Shown here: piece by piece, positions 13,265 through 23,790 of the stretch
How positions within the stretch are numbered: position 1 is the first letter of the stretch
Layout: every line of letters begins with the position of its first letter
Source of the DNA: Malania oleifera
Lineage: Eukaryota > Streptophyta > Magnoliopsida > Santalales > Ximeniaceae
DNA length: 64,000 nt
Reading direction: 5' to 3'
Assembly (NCBI RefSeq): GCF_029873635.1
Contig: NC_080423.1
Location: 98,452,397-98,516,396, forward strand
Notes under the pieces: generated by a model
Seen by the model: only the letters and a program-made list of their open reading frames with translations
Database searches by the model: none
Told to the model about the DNA's origin: nothing
Translations under genes and position numbers: made by a program

Positions 13265-13787
13265 TGTCACGGTCCGCCTCTTTTCACACCGTTGTGAAGG
13301 GCCGTGCGGCGCTAGTTAAAGCACTCTTGCTTAATTAGCCAGCCTATCGTTTACCACAACATTCATCCATAAAGCACTTTCATTAAAATTCATTCAGATA
13401 GCAGCGAAAATAATAATCAATTCATGAAAGCTGTGGCAACTAAGCAGTAAACATTGAAGCAAACGTAATTCATTAACAAATCCTCCATTGACATGTTGTA
13501 CTTAGCGAGGGAGGCAAGTAGGCTAAGCACGTTGACAATTGCTAGTGAGTTTTACAATGACTGATGAACACTCACCTTCCCCTAAAGAGCTTTCTGGGCT
13601 ATTCTCACTCTGGCACTAGGAAACATCAGAGTGACCGAAGAGTCATACTGCCTTATTTGGCTTATAATAAAATAAATACTGGAAAATAACCCTACACTAG
13701 TATTTACATGATGGAAACCCATCCCAAACACACGAGGCAAGCGGTCACAGGCAAGCATAATGCCCTAAACAAGCTTAGCTCGTGACA
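13265..13787 (-). repeat. 3' LTR of the chromovirus (element sense)
   Basis: Starts TGTCACGG and ends GTGACA on the + strand. It pairs with the LTR at 16967-17487 over its whole length, with mostly transition differences. Confidence 0.95.
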
Positions 13788-15634
13788 TTCTCTCCCACTT
13801 ATGCGGTTGACGTCCTCGTAGACTTTTGGCGATAGGTACACTTCAACTTTGTCCACGAATGGCTTCAAATCTTCCGCAGAAATCCAGCTAATTTCTTTGT
13901 GATCAAGGCACTTCCACTTCATTGGGAACTTCTGTCGCTTCTTCCTTGAGGATATGAACTTTCTATCTACAAGGATCTCTTCAACTTCATGTTTGTCAAG
14001 TTGCACTGTCTTCAACTCCGCACTGTTTGAATGACTTCTGCTCGGGTCGTTGGTGTTGGCATTGAATGACTTGAGGCAGTTGACATGAAACTTCGGTCTT
14101 CTCTCATGATCTGCCCACTTCTTCATCTGCTCAGAAGCTTTCTCCAGAATGGCTTGGGCAAACTCTGCATTTAGTCTCCATTCTCTGGTGAAGATGCACA
14201 CCTTGGGACTCTTTCGTCTGTACGACTTGCCCACTGTGTGAGGTAACAGCGGCAGCTGGCCTGTAACAAGCTCAAAAGGGCTCTTATTGGTGATTGAGAG
14301 CCTTTGGGCGTTGCCACAAAACGGAGCCACATCAAGTAGTTGCACTCCATTCTTATGGTTGTCGTTGACAAAATGGCACAAGGACTCATCTAGCAGCTCT
14401 CTGAATCTCTTCATCTGTCCGTCTGTCTGTCGATGATAACTCGAAGAGATGTCAAGATGTGACCTGAATATCCTGAAAAACTCTATCAAGAAGTTGTCAG
14501 TGAACATTAAATCTTGGTCACAAATAATAACTTGGGGAACACCCCAACGTTTCACAATAGTCACAAGGAACAATTGTGTCGTCTCCTCTACCGAACAGTG
14601 AAAGTACCATACTTCTTCCGCTCCCCCTTGTCTTGTTGGCAAGTGAGACAAGTTTTGGTATAATCAACCACATAATCCCGCATGTGTGGCCAATAGTACC
14701 TCCCCAGTAGTCCTGTCATTGGAGTCATTCTCTGCGAATACCCCTTAACGAACTTCCTGCAGTATCTAGTAAGGCCAAGAAAGGAACGCAACTCCTTCAC
14801 TATCGTGGGGATCTTCCATTCTTGAATCTTCCTTACCTTCTCCATACCCCTCCGGATACGACCTTGTTCAACGACTTGACCAAGGAATTTGTTGCTCCGC
14901 CGAGCGAAAGAGAAATTCTCCTTCTTCACATCCAGACGGTCTCCCTTCAGCCTGTTGAACACCTTTCGTAGATGCTCTTCATATTTCCTCTGAAACAACA
15001 CCGATACTCCCAATGGTGTTTTGGAAGGGCACATACATCCCGCTTCCAATTCATCAGGCTGTTTCCCCAACTCTACTATCTCTCGAGGCGCAATCCAACA
15101 TGGCCCTTTAGCAGGTGGTTTCACTCCTGATAACAACTCGATCTCTTGCTCCACAGTCCGTCGTGAAGGCAAATTTTGAGGTAGCTTATCCGGCAACACC
15201 TCCTTATACTCATCCAACACCACTTGGATGGTCGTAGGCTCCAGCTCTTGGTCTACTTCTTTGTCTACCACCACCGTGGCTAGACGTGTCTGCTCACCCT
15301 GACCCAATCCTTCATTGAGTTGTATGGCTGAAAGGGACTTCTCGTTGTCTCCTTTCGTTGCAAAGACTTGCACCATGCACGAGTGATCTCCCATTAGACA
15401 CAGGGAACCAGCCGAAGGCATCAGTACTGCCCTCGTCCCCATTAGGAACTCCATTCCTGGAATGATTGGATAGTCATCCAATGGCACCGCTGTGAAATTC
15501 GCATGACCTTCCCACTATCCAAACTTTATAGCCACTTGCTTAACTACTCCTAGAGTAGGTTGGGCTACAGAGTTAACTGCTTTCATGCGTCCTGTATCCT
15601 TCTCTGAGGATAAGTTGAGTCTCCATGCTTCCAA
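13704..15634 (-). pseudogene. chromovirus pol remnant with three internal deletions
   Basis: In element order the segments are as follows. The protease tail and RT N-terminus span 15487 down to about 15005 (PLDDYPIIPGMEFL, then the LPSRRTVEQEIEL-like stretch, ending PLGVSVLFQ). The sequence then jumps to the end of the RT palm/connection (KYEEHLRKVF, then KELRSFLGLTRYCRKFV), so the YxDD catalytic core is absent. Next it jumps from PMTGLL to GRYYWPHMRDYV…TCLTCQQDK, so RNase H is absent and the integrase zinc finger is partial. A third gap plus frame change near 14600-14650 removes the first part of the integrase core. The remainder (PQVIICDQDLMFT, HRQTDGQ) runs on to a C-terminal chromodomain-like stretch (VEEILVDRKF…, then PMKWKCLDHKEISWI) in the frame ending at 13704. 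The polyprotein cannot be catalytically active. Confidence 0.9.
13788..13800 (-). promoter_or_regulatory. polypurine tract (plus-strand primer)
   Basis: On the minus strand, AAGTGGGAGAGAA lies immediately before the 3' LTR, the expected position for the polypurine tract. Confidence 0.85.
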
Positions 15635-16864
15635 CTACGAAACAAAATTATGAATAGCTCCTGTATCCACCATGGCGCGAGTACTCTTCCCATTTATCCT
15701 CAAGTCTACAAACATTAACCCTTTTGCTTGTGTAACTTTTGGTGTTTTTGCCTGCTTTTCCAATGCGTTCACCAACAGAACTGAACCCACCCTCGGGGCA
15801 TCATCCCCTTCCACATCGTCTTCCACTGCCTGCTCTACAATGGAAGCCTGTAAGGCATTAAGTGATGCTTTGTGAGGGCACTCAAAAACTCTATGAGGAC
15901 CTCGACACAAGAAACACTCAAGTTTACTCTTCCCCTTTCCATTGGGTGTGTTGAACCCTTGAGACGACGAAGCTTCCTTTGAGGTTGATGATTTATAGTC
16001 AGCTCCCCCACTCTTGGGTTTGCCATTCTTGAAAGACTTTCCACTGTTTCCCTCTTCGCCAAATCGTTTGGACGAAGCGGTCTCATCACCAGTGTAGTCT
16101 ATCAAGCGTTCTGTAGTCGCTTGTGCAGTTGACAAGTCTTGAACCCTTTGCCCATGAAGTTCAGTTCTTGCCCACGGTTTCATCCCCTCAATAAAATAGA
16201 ACAACTTGTCCTTCTCCGACATATCCCGAATATCTAACATTAAAGCATAAAATTGTTTCACATATTCGCTGATTGACCCCGTATGCTTGAGACCTCTCAG
16301 TTTTCTCCTTGCATTATACTCAACGTTCTCAGGAAAGAATTGGGCCTTGAGCTCTCTCCTCAAGTCTGCCCAACTATCAATTACACAGTTTCCATTTTCA
16401 ATTTCTCTGTACTTGGTACGCCACCACAGTTTGGCATCACCAACCAAGTACATGTTCGCAGTATCCACCTTTGCCTGTTCTGAGGCCATTCTCACAACGC
16501 GAAAGTACTGCTCCACATCAAATAAGAAGTTCTCTAACTCCTTGGCATCTCGAGCACCCCCATACGTCCTAGGTTCTGGCACCTTGGTCTTGCTAACTCC
16601 CAGAGTGTTGGAGTTCCCCATAGCAAGAACCATCACATTCATCTTTGCATCCAGATCTGCCATCCGGGCTTGCAAAGTTTCCACAGTATGGCGAAAGTCC
16701 TCTGACATGTCGCCTATCAAACCTGCTTGACGTTTTTGTGATCCCATCACTTCATCAACAAGTTCTCTCATCTGGGCCACCTCCGCGGCCATAGTGTTGG
16801 TTGTTTCCTCAACCTGTGCTTCTAGCACGCTGATCCTCTCAGCAGTGTTTGGTGCCATGGTCAC
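15635..16864 (-). CDS. chromovirus Gag with start of protease, intact 409-codon frame
   Basis: This is the retrotransposon structural protein that forms the virus-like particle, followed by the start of the aspartic protease. The N-terminal 50 residues form a heptad-like coiled-coil segment (AERISVLEAQVEE…). The Gag capsid-like region spans roughly residues 105-220 (ENFLFDVEQYF, KLWWRTKY, LKAQFFP). A zinc knuckle at about 315-328 reads CFLCRGPHRVFEC, a CX2CX3HX4C form. The protease DTGA active site begins at D400. The frame stops (TAG) just after DTGAIHNFVS, and pol continues downstream in the same frame after further stops. The start at 16864 is the first ATG, about 100 bp after the 5' LTR. 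An intact gag beside a gutted pol suggests a non-autonomous element that might be mobilised in trans; that is inference. Confidence 0.85.
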   Translation of the reverse strand: MTMAPNTAERISVLEAQVEETTNTMAAEVAQMRELVDEVMGSQKRQAGLIGDMSEDFRHTVETLQARMADLDAKMNVMVLAMGNSNTLGVSKTKVPEPRTYGGARDAKELENFLFDVEQYFRVVRMASEQAKVDTANMYLVGDAKLWWRTKYREIENGNCVIDSWADLRRELKAQFFPENVEYNARRKLRGLKHTGSISEYVKQFYALMLDIRDMSEKDKLFYFIEGMKPWARTELHGQRVQDLSTAQATTERLIDYTGDETASSKRFGEEGNSGKSFKNGKPKSGGADYKSSTSKEASSSQGFNTPNGKGKSKLECFLCRGPHRVFECPHKASLNALQASIVEQAVEDDVEGDDAPRVGSVLLVNALEKQAKTPKVTQAKGLMFVDLRINGKSTRAMVDTGAIHNFVS

Positions 16865-16951
16865 TTACCAAAGCTTCCCAAATCCAACAACGAAGGCAAT
16901 CGAATTCACGTAGCAACTCAACCTTGGGCTCTCACCAAGTGTCACCGACTT

Positions 16952-16964
16952 GGCTTTGATACCA
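16952..16964 (-). promoter_or_regulatory. primer-binding site, initiator tRNA-Met
   Basis: On the minus strand, two bases after the 5' LTR, the sequence is TGGTATCAAAGCC. It differs by one transition from the standard tRNA-iMet primer site TGGTATCAGAGCC. Confidence 0.9.
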
Positions 16965-16966
16965 AA

Positions 16967-17487
16967 TGTCACGGTCCGCATCTTTTCACACCGTTATGAA
17001 GGGTCGTGCGGCGCTAGCTAAAGCACTCTTGCTTAACTAGCCAGCTTATCGTTTACCAACATTCATCCACAAAGCACTTTTATTAACATTCATTCAGATA
17101 GCAGCGGAAATAATAATCAATTCATGAAAGCCCTGGCAACCAAGCAGTAAACATTGAAGCAAACGTAATTTATTAACAAATCCTCCGTTGACATGTTGTA
17201 CTTAGTGAGGGAGGCAAGTAGGCTAAGCACGTTGACAATTGCTAGTGAGTTTTACAATGACTGATGAACACTCACCCTCCCCTAAAGAGCTTTCTGGGTT
17301 ATTCTTACTCTGACACTAGGAAACATCAAAGTGACCGAGGAGTCATACTGCTTTATTTGGCTTACAATGAAATAAATACTGGAAAATAACCCTACACTAG
17401 TATTTACATGATGAAAACCCATCCCAAACACACGAGACAAGAGGTCACAGGCAAGCATAATGCCTTGAACAAACTTAGCTCATGACA
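16967..17487 (-). repeat. 5' LTR of the chromovirus (element sense)
   Basis: Starts TGTCACGG and ends CATGACA on the + strand, and is followed directly by the CTACG target duplication. It lies next to the primer-binding site. Confidence 0.95.
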
Positions 17488-17492
17488 CTACG

Positions 17493-18430
17493 CTATGACC
17501 CTCTTTGTGCCCTCAAAGCCCTCTTTTCAAATCTTTGATGATTCCATCCTACATGATTGAGTCGTGAAAACTTTGGGATAAATATCCTATATTTGAGCTG
17601 AATTCTTTCTGATTAAAGAAAAAAAATCTTCTTCTAGTTGCTTTGGAACGATTAGGGAATTCTTTAGAAAAATTACGGGCTTCTACTTCTGATGGCAACG
17701 GCAACGTGTTGAGGGGTCAACTGATGACTATTTATTACTTTTGGATTAAAGGGGACTAGGAGAAGTGGGAGCTGGAAGAGTTGTAATAGTTAAAAATAGA
17801 AAAAGACTTTAACTCCTGTAGTGTTCAAGCTACAAATTACAATTACATGGAGAAGGGATTGCTGGTCTTTTTACAGCAATTGGGACCTTCCCCTCTGAGT
17901 TGGCTTTCCTGTTCATAGCCTTCTTCTCAGGACAGCTGTAGTATAGGACTCTGACCTAGTCCACCTGCAGATCAATCTTTACCTTGACTTTTCTCGTTCA
18001 TTCTTTTCACACCAAGGAAAAGTTAAATTGATTAAAAATGAGGAGGTAACTTATATTTTTATTATCACATTAAGATCCGGTGTGTTTTTCAAAATCACAT
18101 CATAATCTCAAAATCTTTTTTTTTATTGACAGAACAAGTTAGACCAAATATTTGTGTAATCAATTAATCAGACTAAGATATTGATGATTTGATTAAGTTT
18201 AGTTTAAAGTATACAACCTCAATGTTCGTGTATGAGCACGTCAATGACGATATTGTTAGTGACAAGTGGTGAGTTTTTAAAGAGCGAGATAACAATGAAG
18301 CACGTGTTGATAGAATCATGGACAACTAAAAGGCCACTAGCAGTCCGACTTAGATGACGTGGATGTACTTTAGTGAGTAGAGGTTAATTAAGCTTGAAAA
18401 TTTAGTAGATCTTGACCCAATTAATGAATA
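17493..18430. other. intergenic, no gene seen
   Basis: No recognisable gene or repeat between the chromovirus and the SINE. Confidence 0.6.
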
Positions 18431-18439
18431 TTTTAATTG

Positions 18440-18592
18440 ATTGTGTGACTTAGGTCATGGGTTCGAGGCATGGAAATAGTCTCTTATAAAAATGTAAGGT
18501 AAGACTGTATACTATGGACCCATTGTGGTCTGCTCATTCCTCGGGACCCCGCATACACAGGAGCCTAGTGCCCCACCCCCCTTTTTTTTGTT
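18440..18592 (+). mobile_element. Au-like tRNA-derived SINE, 5' end unclear
   Basis: A B-box-like GGTTCGAG lies at about 18460-18467, followed by TAAGGTAAGACTGTATAC, then GACCCATTGTGGTC, then CGGGACCCCGCATAC, GGAGCCTAGTGCCCC and a terminal T run. This order of conserved blocks matches the plant Au SINE family, whose body reads GTAAGGCTGCGTACA…GACCC…GTGGTCC…GGACCCCGC…GGGAGC…GTGCACC…TTTT. The A box and flanking duplication were not identified, so the 5' boundary is approximate. Confidence 0.65.
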
Positions 18593-20225
18593 TTTATTTT
18601 GTGGATAGTATGGTTTTTTACTAACTCTTGCTAATAGAGAATTACATAAATAATATTTTACATAATCTTGAAAAGCACGAGAGTTTAGTTGTGGTAATTA
18701 AGGATACCCTAAATGTGCCTCCTTATTTTTGAGTCAAAGCACATAGGATTTATTCTAATTTTTTCAATTTAAAATTCAAGGGGCTGCAATAAGATTTTGC
18801 GGCGCAAAAACTCAAAGGTGTAGTTAAAACTTTTTCTTACGTCAATAACAAATGTTAAGGTCAAGCACTGACTTACCATACATGCATGGTAGCACAACCA
18901 TGGCTGTCCAGAGATTGAAAGTCATTTTTATTCCCTATGTTTTTCTTCTATTTGTTACATTTTGATAGTAGTTGCATAGTCGAGGCAAGTGCTTTGTGAT
19001 TTTTGATAGTTATGGATAGGAGTGCGCCAGATTCATTAAGAGCTTATTTGATGTATTTCATTGCTATTTTCTGTAATATATTTCTGTTTTTGCATGGAAA
19101 GAAAAAGAAATAGATTATAAAATTGCATTCTTTTATGTTGTCAGTTTTTTGTTTCTTTTGTCGATTTTCATTTGTTTGTGAAACAAGTGAAACATAGATT
19201 TTATTATGATTTTCAATTGTTTTGACAATTTATTATCAGAAATTTTAATATTCAGGAATAGCTCTTTTGGATTAAATCACTTATTTTATACACTTTTAAA
19301 TTTAAATTAAAATAAAATTACATATAAATCTTAATATAATTAAAATAAACATGAACATAAATTTCAAAAATTAATTAAAAGGTAATTACAAAATTTGTTT
19401 ACTATTTCTCAATTGTCATGACCAATAAAATTTTTATTGTAAAAAAATAAAATTAGTTTGAAAGTATAACAATTAAGCAAATCAATTATAACGATTGTTA
19501 TTTTTATTATAGTATTTTTTTAATGTGTATTATTTTATAATTTTATTATTTTAATAATGCTACTTCATTATTTTTTAATCAAAATTTTAATTTATTTTAA
19601 TTCTATAAGTATTAATCAAATAGGTTGCTAGATTTTGAGTTTTAATTTTTGTTATTAGTTTTTCATTTTCGTTTCTATAATTTTTTATAGTGGTGATACC
19701 AAACAACTTCTAAGTTATATATGAATTTTTTAAATTTAATAGCGTACTCACAATGTAAAACATGAAACTATGAAAAGATTTTCAAAATATAATATGAAAA
19801 TTAAACACTAAAAATTTACTATAGCTTTGAAGTATGAATAGTGAGATAAGCCATTGAACAGAGCACTGTTAGTCCGCAACCCAGGGCAAACCTTTAAATT
19901 AGGAGGTCATACTTCATTTAGAGCATGCGCGACTTTAGAGAGAGATCAGGAACAACTGAATTCATTATGAAAAAAATTGTCAACTTTTTCATTCCCAAGT
20001 ACGAAAAATTCAAATCCCTCCTGGCTACGGCACATACAATTATACTTCTACTCACAAATTCATGGTATTGAGTGTGACAAGAGGATCTCTGCAGTTCTCT
20101 CGATTAAGTTTCAATGACCCCATGCCTGCAGTCCCCATACTGCGTTTTCTTTTGACTTTGAACCTTCCAAGTCTCCCATTTGGAAGGGCCATCTCTTCTC
20201 ATTTTAATTCTCGACCACACGTACA
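18593..20225. other. AT-rich upstream flank of the receptor kinase
   Basis: Very AT-rich, especially 19200-19850. No gene is seen. The last few hundred bases presumably contain the receptor-kinase promoter. Confidence 0.55.
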
Positions 20226-20226
20226 G

Positions 20227-20234
20227 TATATATG
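20227..20234 (+). promoter_or_regulatory. TATA-box candidate of the receptor kinase
   Basis: A TATATATG stretch about 70 bp upstream of the chosen ATG at 20301. This is a plausible but short distance for a TATA box plus leader, so it is only a candidate. Confidence 0.4.
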
Positions 20235-20300
20235 TTTATAATATTGTCATCATGCATGCATATGCTAACGAATTCTCCCTTGCAAACAATAGATCTTCCA

Positions 20301-22352
20301 ATGGCTGCATCTGCAACCTCTTCTGCTTTCCTTCTCCTCCTCCTCTTCTTCTTCTTCTTCCCCATTTTCGTTCAACCCCAAAGCACAAATTTCATCTTCA
20401 ACGGTTTTAATGGAAGTGAAGCAAGTCTTGCACGAGAGGGAGCCTCCATTACCAGGCCTGCTGGTGCACTTGAGCTCACAAACAAGTCACAGAACCTCAT
20501 AGGCCACGCATTCTACGCTGAACACATACAAATGCTGCAGCACAGAAACGACTCTTCCTCGGCTCCTTCAACTGCTTCCTCTTTCAGCACAACTTTCGTC
20601 TTCGTAATCATTCCCCCGGGCTCCAGAAAAGGCGGCCATGGCCTCGCCTTCACTCTCTCCCCCTCTGTCACGTTTCCAGGGGCTGAAGCTGGGCATTACC
20701 TGGGACTCTTCAACTCCTACAACAACAACAAATCCTCAAACCATATTCTTGCAGTTGAATTCGATACGGTAAATGGGTTCGGTGAAGCTTCAGACAACGT
20801 GGGAAATCATGTTGGAATCAACATCAATAGCATGTCCTCGGTTGTGACCGAACCGGCTTGTTATTATATCAACAACACAAGTAAAAAGGAGGAGATGCAG
20901 TTGGAGGACGGCGATCCAATCCGTGCTTGGATAGATTATGATGGTGTTAGAAAACTCCTGAATGTAACAATATGTCCTTCTCTCCTAGAGAAACCTACTA
21001 AACCCCTCATTTCCCATCCCCTCGACCTATCGCCTTACGTTAAGGAAGTTATGTTCGTTGGCTTCTCTGCATCCACGGGGAACAAGGCAAGCTCTCATTT
21101 CATTCTGGGATGGAGTTTTTCAATGAATGGAGAAGCTCCTCCACTCGATCTTTCTCTACTTCCTCCTTCACCGCCAAAAGAGGAAGATCCGTCCTCTCTC
21201 GATCATCGAATTATTGGTCTAATCTCAGCCTTAGCTGCTCTGATTGCTCTATTGTTAGGAATACTGTTCTATTTTGCAGTGTATAGAAGGATGGCAAAGC
21301 ATGAGGATCTTGAAGATTGGGAACTAGACTGTCCTCACAGGTTCCATTACAGGGATCTTTACACTGCAACTGGGGGTTTCAGAGACAGCAAGATCATTGG
21401 AATCGGAGGTTTCGGTGCGGTGTACAAGGGCGTGTTACCAACGACTGGAGCTGAAGTTGCTGTGAAAAAGATCACCCGCAACTCAATCCAAGGGCTGAGA
21501 GAGTTTGCTGCGGAGATCGAAAGCTTAGGCCGATTAAGGCACAAGAATTTGGTTAATCTCCAGGGATGGTGCAAGCGAAAGAATGATCTCCTTTTGGTCT
21601 ATGAATACATTCCAAACGGAGGCCTTGACTCGCTCCTCTTCGATCCCAGAAACAACTTTGTACTAAGTTGGGAGCAAAGATTCAATGTTCTTAGAGGCAT
21701 TTCTGCGGGATTATTGTATCTGCATGAAGAGTGGGAGCAAGTGGTGATCCACAGGGATGTGAAGTCTAGCAATGTTCTAATAGATGCAGAAATGAATGCG
21801 CGGTTAGGGGACTTTGGCCTAGCTAGGCTGTACGATCACGGTACCCTTTCACACACCACCAATGTTGTTGGCACAATTGGGTATATTGCACCCGAACTTG
21901 CTCGAAACGGGAAGGCTTCTGCGAGCTCTGATGTTTTTGCATTTGGGGTTTTAGTCCTTGAAGCCGGGACTGGGAGGAGGCCGGTCGATTCAGGAAACTT
22001 CTTCTTGGTGGATTGGGTGATGGATTTGCATGAAAGGGGTCAAATTCTTGATGCTGTGGATCCTATGTTGGGTTCAATCACTGATGTGGCTGAAGAGGTG
22101 AAGTTGGTTCTCCAGCTGGGTCTTTTGTGTTCTCATCACAAGCCAGAATCTAGGCCTAGCATGAGAAAAGTTATGCAGTACCTCAATGGGGAGGAGAGGC
22201 TTCCATTGATTGAGAGCTCTGGTTCCTTTGACTCCATCATTGAGATGAATTCAAGGTTTTTGGAAGTAATTTCTAGTGACATGATCCCGAGATCATATAG
22301 ATCATCTTCCATCAGTGGCTTCTCTGCTGGTTCTTTGGGCACTGGCAGATAG
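20301..22352 (+). CDS. LECRK: L-type lectin-domain receptor kinase, LecRK-VI-like
   Basis: Predicted plasma-membrane receptor-like Ser/Thr kinase of 683 residues encoded in one exon, as usual for this family. Residues 1-27 form a signal peptide (MAASATSSAFLLLLLFFFFF…). The legume-lectin domain spans about 28-275 (NFIFNGFNGSEASL, VEFDT at 152-156, then DNVGNHVGI). One transmembrane helix lies at about 304-328. The kinase domain has the P-loop GIGGFGAV at 367-374, catalytic Lys389, HRD at 484-486, DFG at 504-506 and APE at 530-532, so it should be active and of the RD type. Wording around the kinase (DWELDCPHRFHYRDLYTATG, LVNLQGWCKRKNDLLLVYEY, FFLVDWVMDLHERG) resembles Arabidopsis LecRK clade VI, members of which act in immunity and ABA responses; the role here is inferred. 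The frame is open from an ATG at 20232, but 20301 gives the clean signal peptide. No defect is visible. Confidence 0.95.
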   Translation: MAASATSSAFLLLLLFFFFFPIFVQPQSTNFIFNGFNGSEASLAREGASITRPAGALELTNKSQNLIGHAFYAEHIQMLQHRNDSSSAPSTASSFSTTFVFVIIPPGSRKGGHGLAFTLSPSVTFPGAEAGHYLGLFNSYNNNKSSNHILAVEFDTVNGFGEASDNVGNHVGININSMSSVVTEPACYYINNTSKKEEMQLEDGDPIRAWIDYDGVRKLLNVTICPSLLEKPTKPLISHPLDLSPYVKEVMFVGFSASTGNKASSHFILGWSFSMNGEAPPLDLSLLPPSPPKEEDPSSLDHRIIGLISALAALIALLLGILFYFAVYRRMAKHEDLEDWELDCPHRFHYRDLYTATGGFRDSKIIGIGGFGAVYKGVLPTTGAEVAVKKITRNSIQGLREFAAEIESLGRLRHKNLVNLQGWCKRKNDLLLVYEYIPNGGLDSLLFDPRNNFVLSWEQRFNVLRGISAGLLYLHEEWEQVVIHRDVKSSNVLIDAEMNARLGDFGLARLYDHGTLSHTTNVVGTIGYIAPELARNGKASASSDVFAFGVLVLEAGTGRRPVDSGNFFLVDWVMDLHERGQILDAVDPMLGSITDVAEEVKLVLQLGLLCSHHKPESRPSMRKVMQYLNGEERLPLIESSGSFDSIIEMNSRFLEVISSDMIPRSYRSSSISGFSAGSLGTGR

Positions 22353-23625
22353 ATGAGCTTCAGTACAGTCTTAGCCTTATTTTATTTATTATTTATTTAA
22401 CTTTTTAAAGGCTGCATTTGGGAGGATAACTGGATTTACTACTCCTTTGGACTTAGATTTTGTGGATTTGGGTAAAGGTAAACAAATTTTGTGCTGTGTT
22501 CTATTCGAATAGGCAGAAATCGAAATCCAAGCTTCAAATTAACTCCAAGCTCCCAAACATAGGGTTGGAAATACTTTTTTCCTCATTTTCTTTTCTTGGC
22601 TTGTTAGATTTTAAGATATGTGGATTGTCCTCCACTGTGGGCTGTTTAGGATCTGTGAAATGGTGGAGGATTTTATTTTAAACCATTTGGTCATTCTTTC
22701 TTAACTCATTGTATATCAGAGGAAATACTTTTACAAAAGGAGATGATTGGCACAATTTGTTGGATTCTAGACAGATGCATAAATTATATATGTAATTGAT
22801 GAATTCTAGTGATGATTAACGAACTGGATGTAATCAAGTGCAAATCATAATCAAGAAACAACTTCTGTAGACATGCACTCAGCCTTTCAACAATATGAAG
22901 AAGTCTCATGCATGCCTTAATCAGAAGACTTTCAGCTTAAATTATTGCAGAGTTTGACCTGTAAACTTCATGAATGATCATATTGACAAGTAGCTAGCCT
23001 TTTTTGAGCCTCTCATTTTATTTTATTTTATTTTATTTTACTTATCCTAAACTTCTCTGTCATCAATCCTCCATAGGCTCTGCAGAAACTTATTTGGAAA
23101 TTAGGGTTTAAGAACATACAAGGGGAGGAAAATGATATAAAATGCCACAAACTTTGATCTAAATGCTCAAGCACGCAAGTTTTTGACTGTTTATAAGCTT
23201 TATAAGGGGCCTTCTTGTACATGTTCTTTTACTTACATCCACTAAGGTTCAAGATGAAGGAACACAATATGACCCTTCATCTAAATACATGAGTTGATAT
23301 TTTTAGGACTCAGATATAAAATTAAAAGAACTCATTCACTTAACCACGATAGATTATTTATTCTATCAAGAATAAGTTTAATTTTCAAGACACCCAACAA
23401 ATGCAAATTAAGTCGTCAAGTTGCTCCGCCTTCTACTCCACTTGGTAAAAATGAAAAGGGCTCATACTAATGGGTCCAAGATTAAAACTTTGAGACAGAC
23501 TTTCAACCATCACACAACCATTAAAGATGATACTTGTGAGAGTTTTTTCCTTTTTTGATTTTTTTAATAATAAAATGTTAAATAAAGGTTTGGTGGGAAT
23601 TTTTTTTCCTAATTTAATGCGTCCC
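22353..23625. other. 3' flank of the receptor kinase, no gene seen
   Basis: AT-rich DNA. It contains a (TTTTA)n tract at about 23015-23041. No second gene is recognised. Confidence 0.6.
23015..23041. repeat. (TTTTA)n microsatellite
   Basis: About five perfect TTTTA units. Confidence 0.9.
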
Positions 23626-23790
23626 AAATCTCGCTGGATGATCGAACAAGATTTTAAGGAAAACTTGCTGGACCATCCATCGAGTTTTAAATGACTAGGG
23701 CTGCTAGCTGATTGACGCGTGGCAGCCAAAAATTGTAGTATGGTCCAGCGAGTTTTCCTTAAAATCTTACTCGACCATCCAACGAGATTT
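23626..23790. repeat. long inverted repeat, 51-bp arms and 63-bp loop
   Basis: The left arm 23626-23676 (begins AAATCTCGCTGGATGATCG, ends TTGCTGGACCAT) is the reverse complement of the right arm 23740-23790 with about five mismatches, all transitions. The loop contains a further GGCTGC…GCAGCC pair, so the transcript would form a long hairpin. No terminal duplication or coding capacity is obvious. It may be the inner structure of a DNA transposon or a small foldback element. Confidence 0.85.

Larger units (their letters stand above)
13260..17492 (-). mobile_element. internally deleted Ty3/gypsy chromovirus, complete with TSD
   Basis: This is an LTR retrotransposon on the minus strand. Its LTRs are 13265-13787 (523 bp; 3' LTR in element sense) and 16967-17487 (521 bp; 5' LTR), both bounded by TG…CA. 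The 5-bp duplication CTACG is exact on both sides (13260-13264 and 17488-17492). A tRNA-iMet primer site and a polypurine tract sit next to the proper LTRs. The coding order gag, protease, RT fragments, integrase fragments, chromodomain marks a chromovirus. At 4.2 kb it is far shorter than a complete element because the RT catalytic core, RNase H and part of the integrase are missing. The LTRs differ by roughly 6% by eye, so the insertion is moderately old. Confidence 0.95.

Noticed and set aside
15672-16730. Plus-strand frames up to 147 codons
   Set aside because: They are antisense shadows of the chromovirus gag, which has the zinc knuckle and protease motif in the opposite strand.
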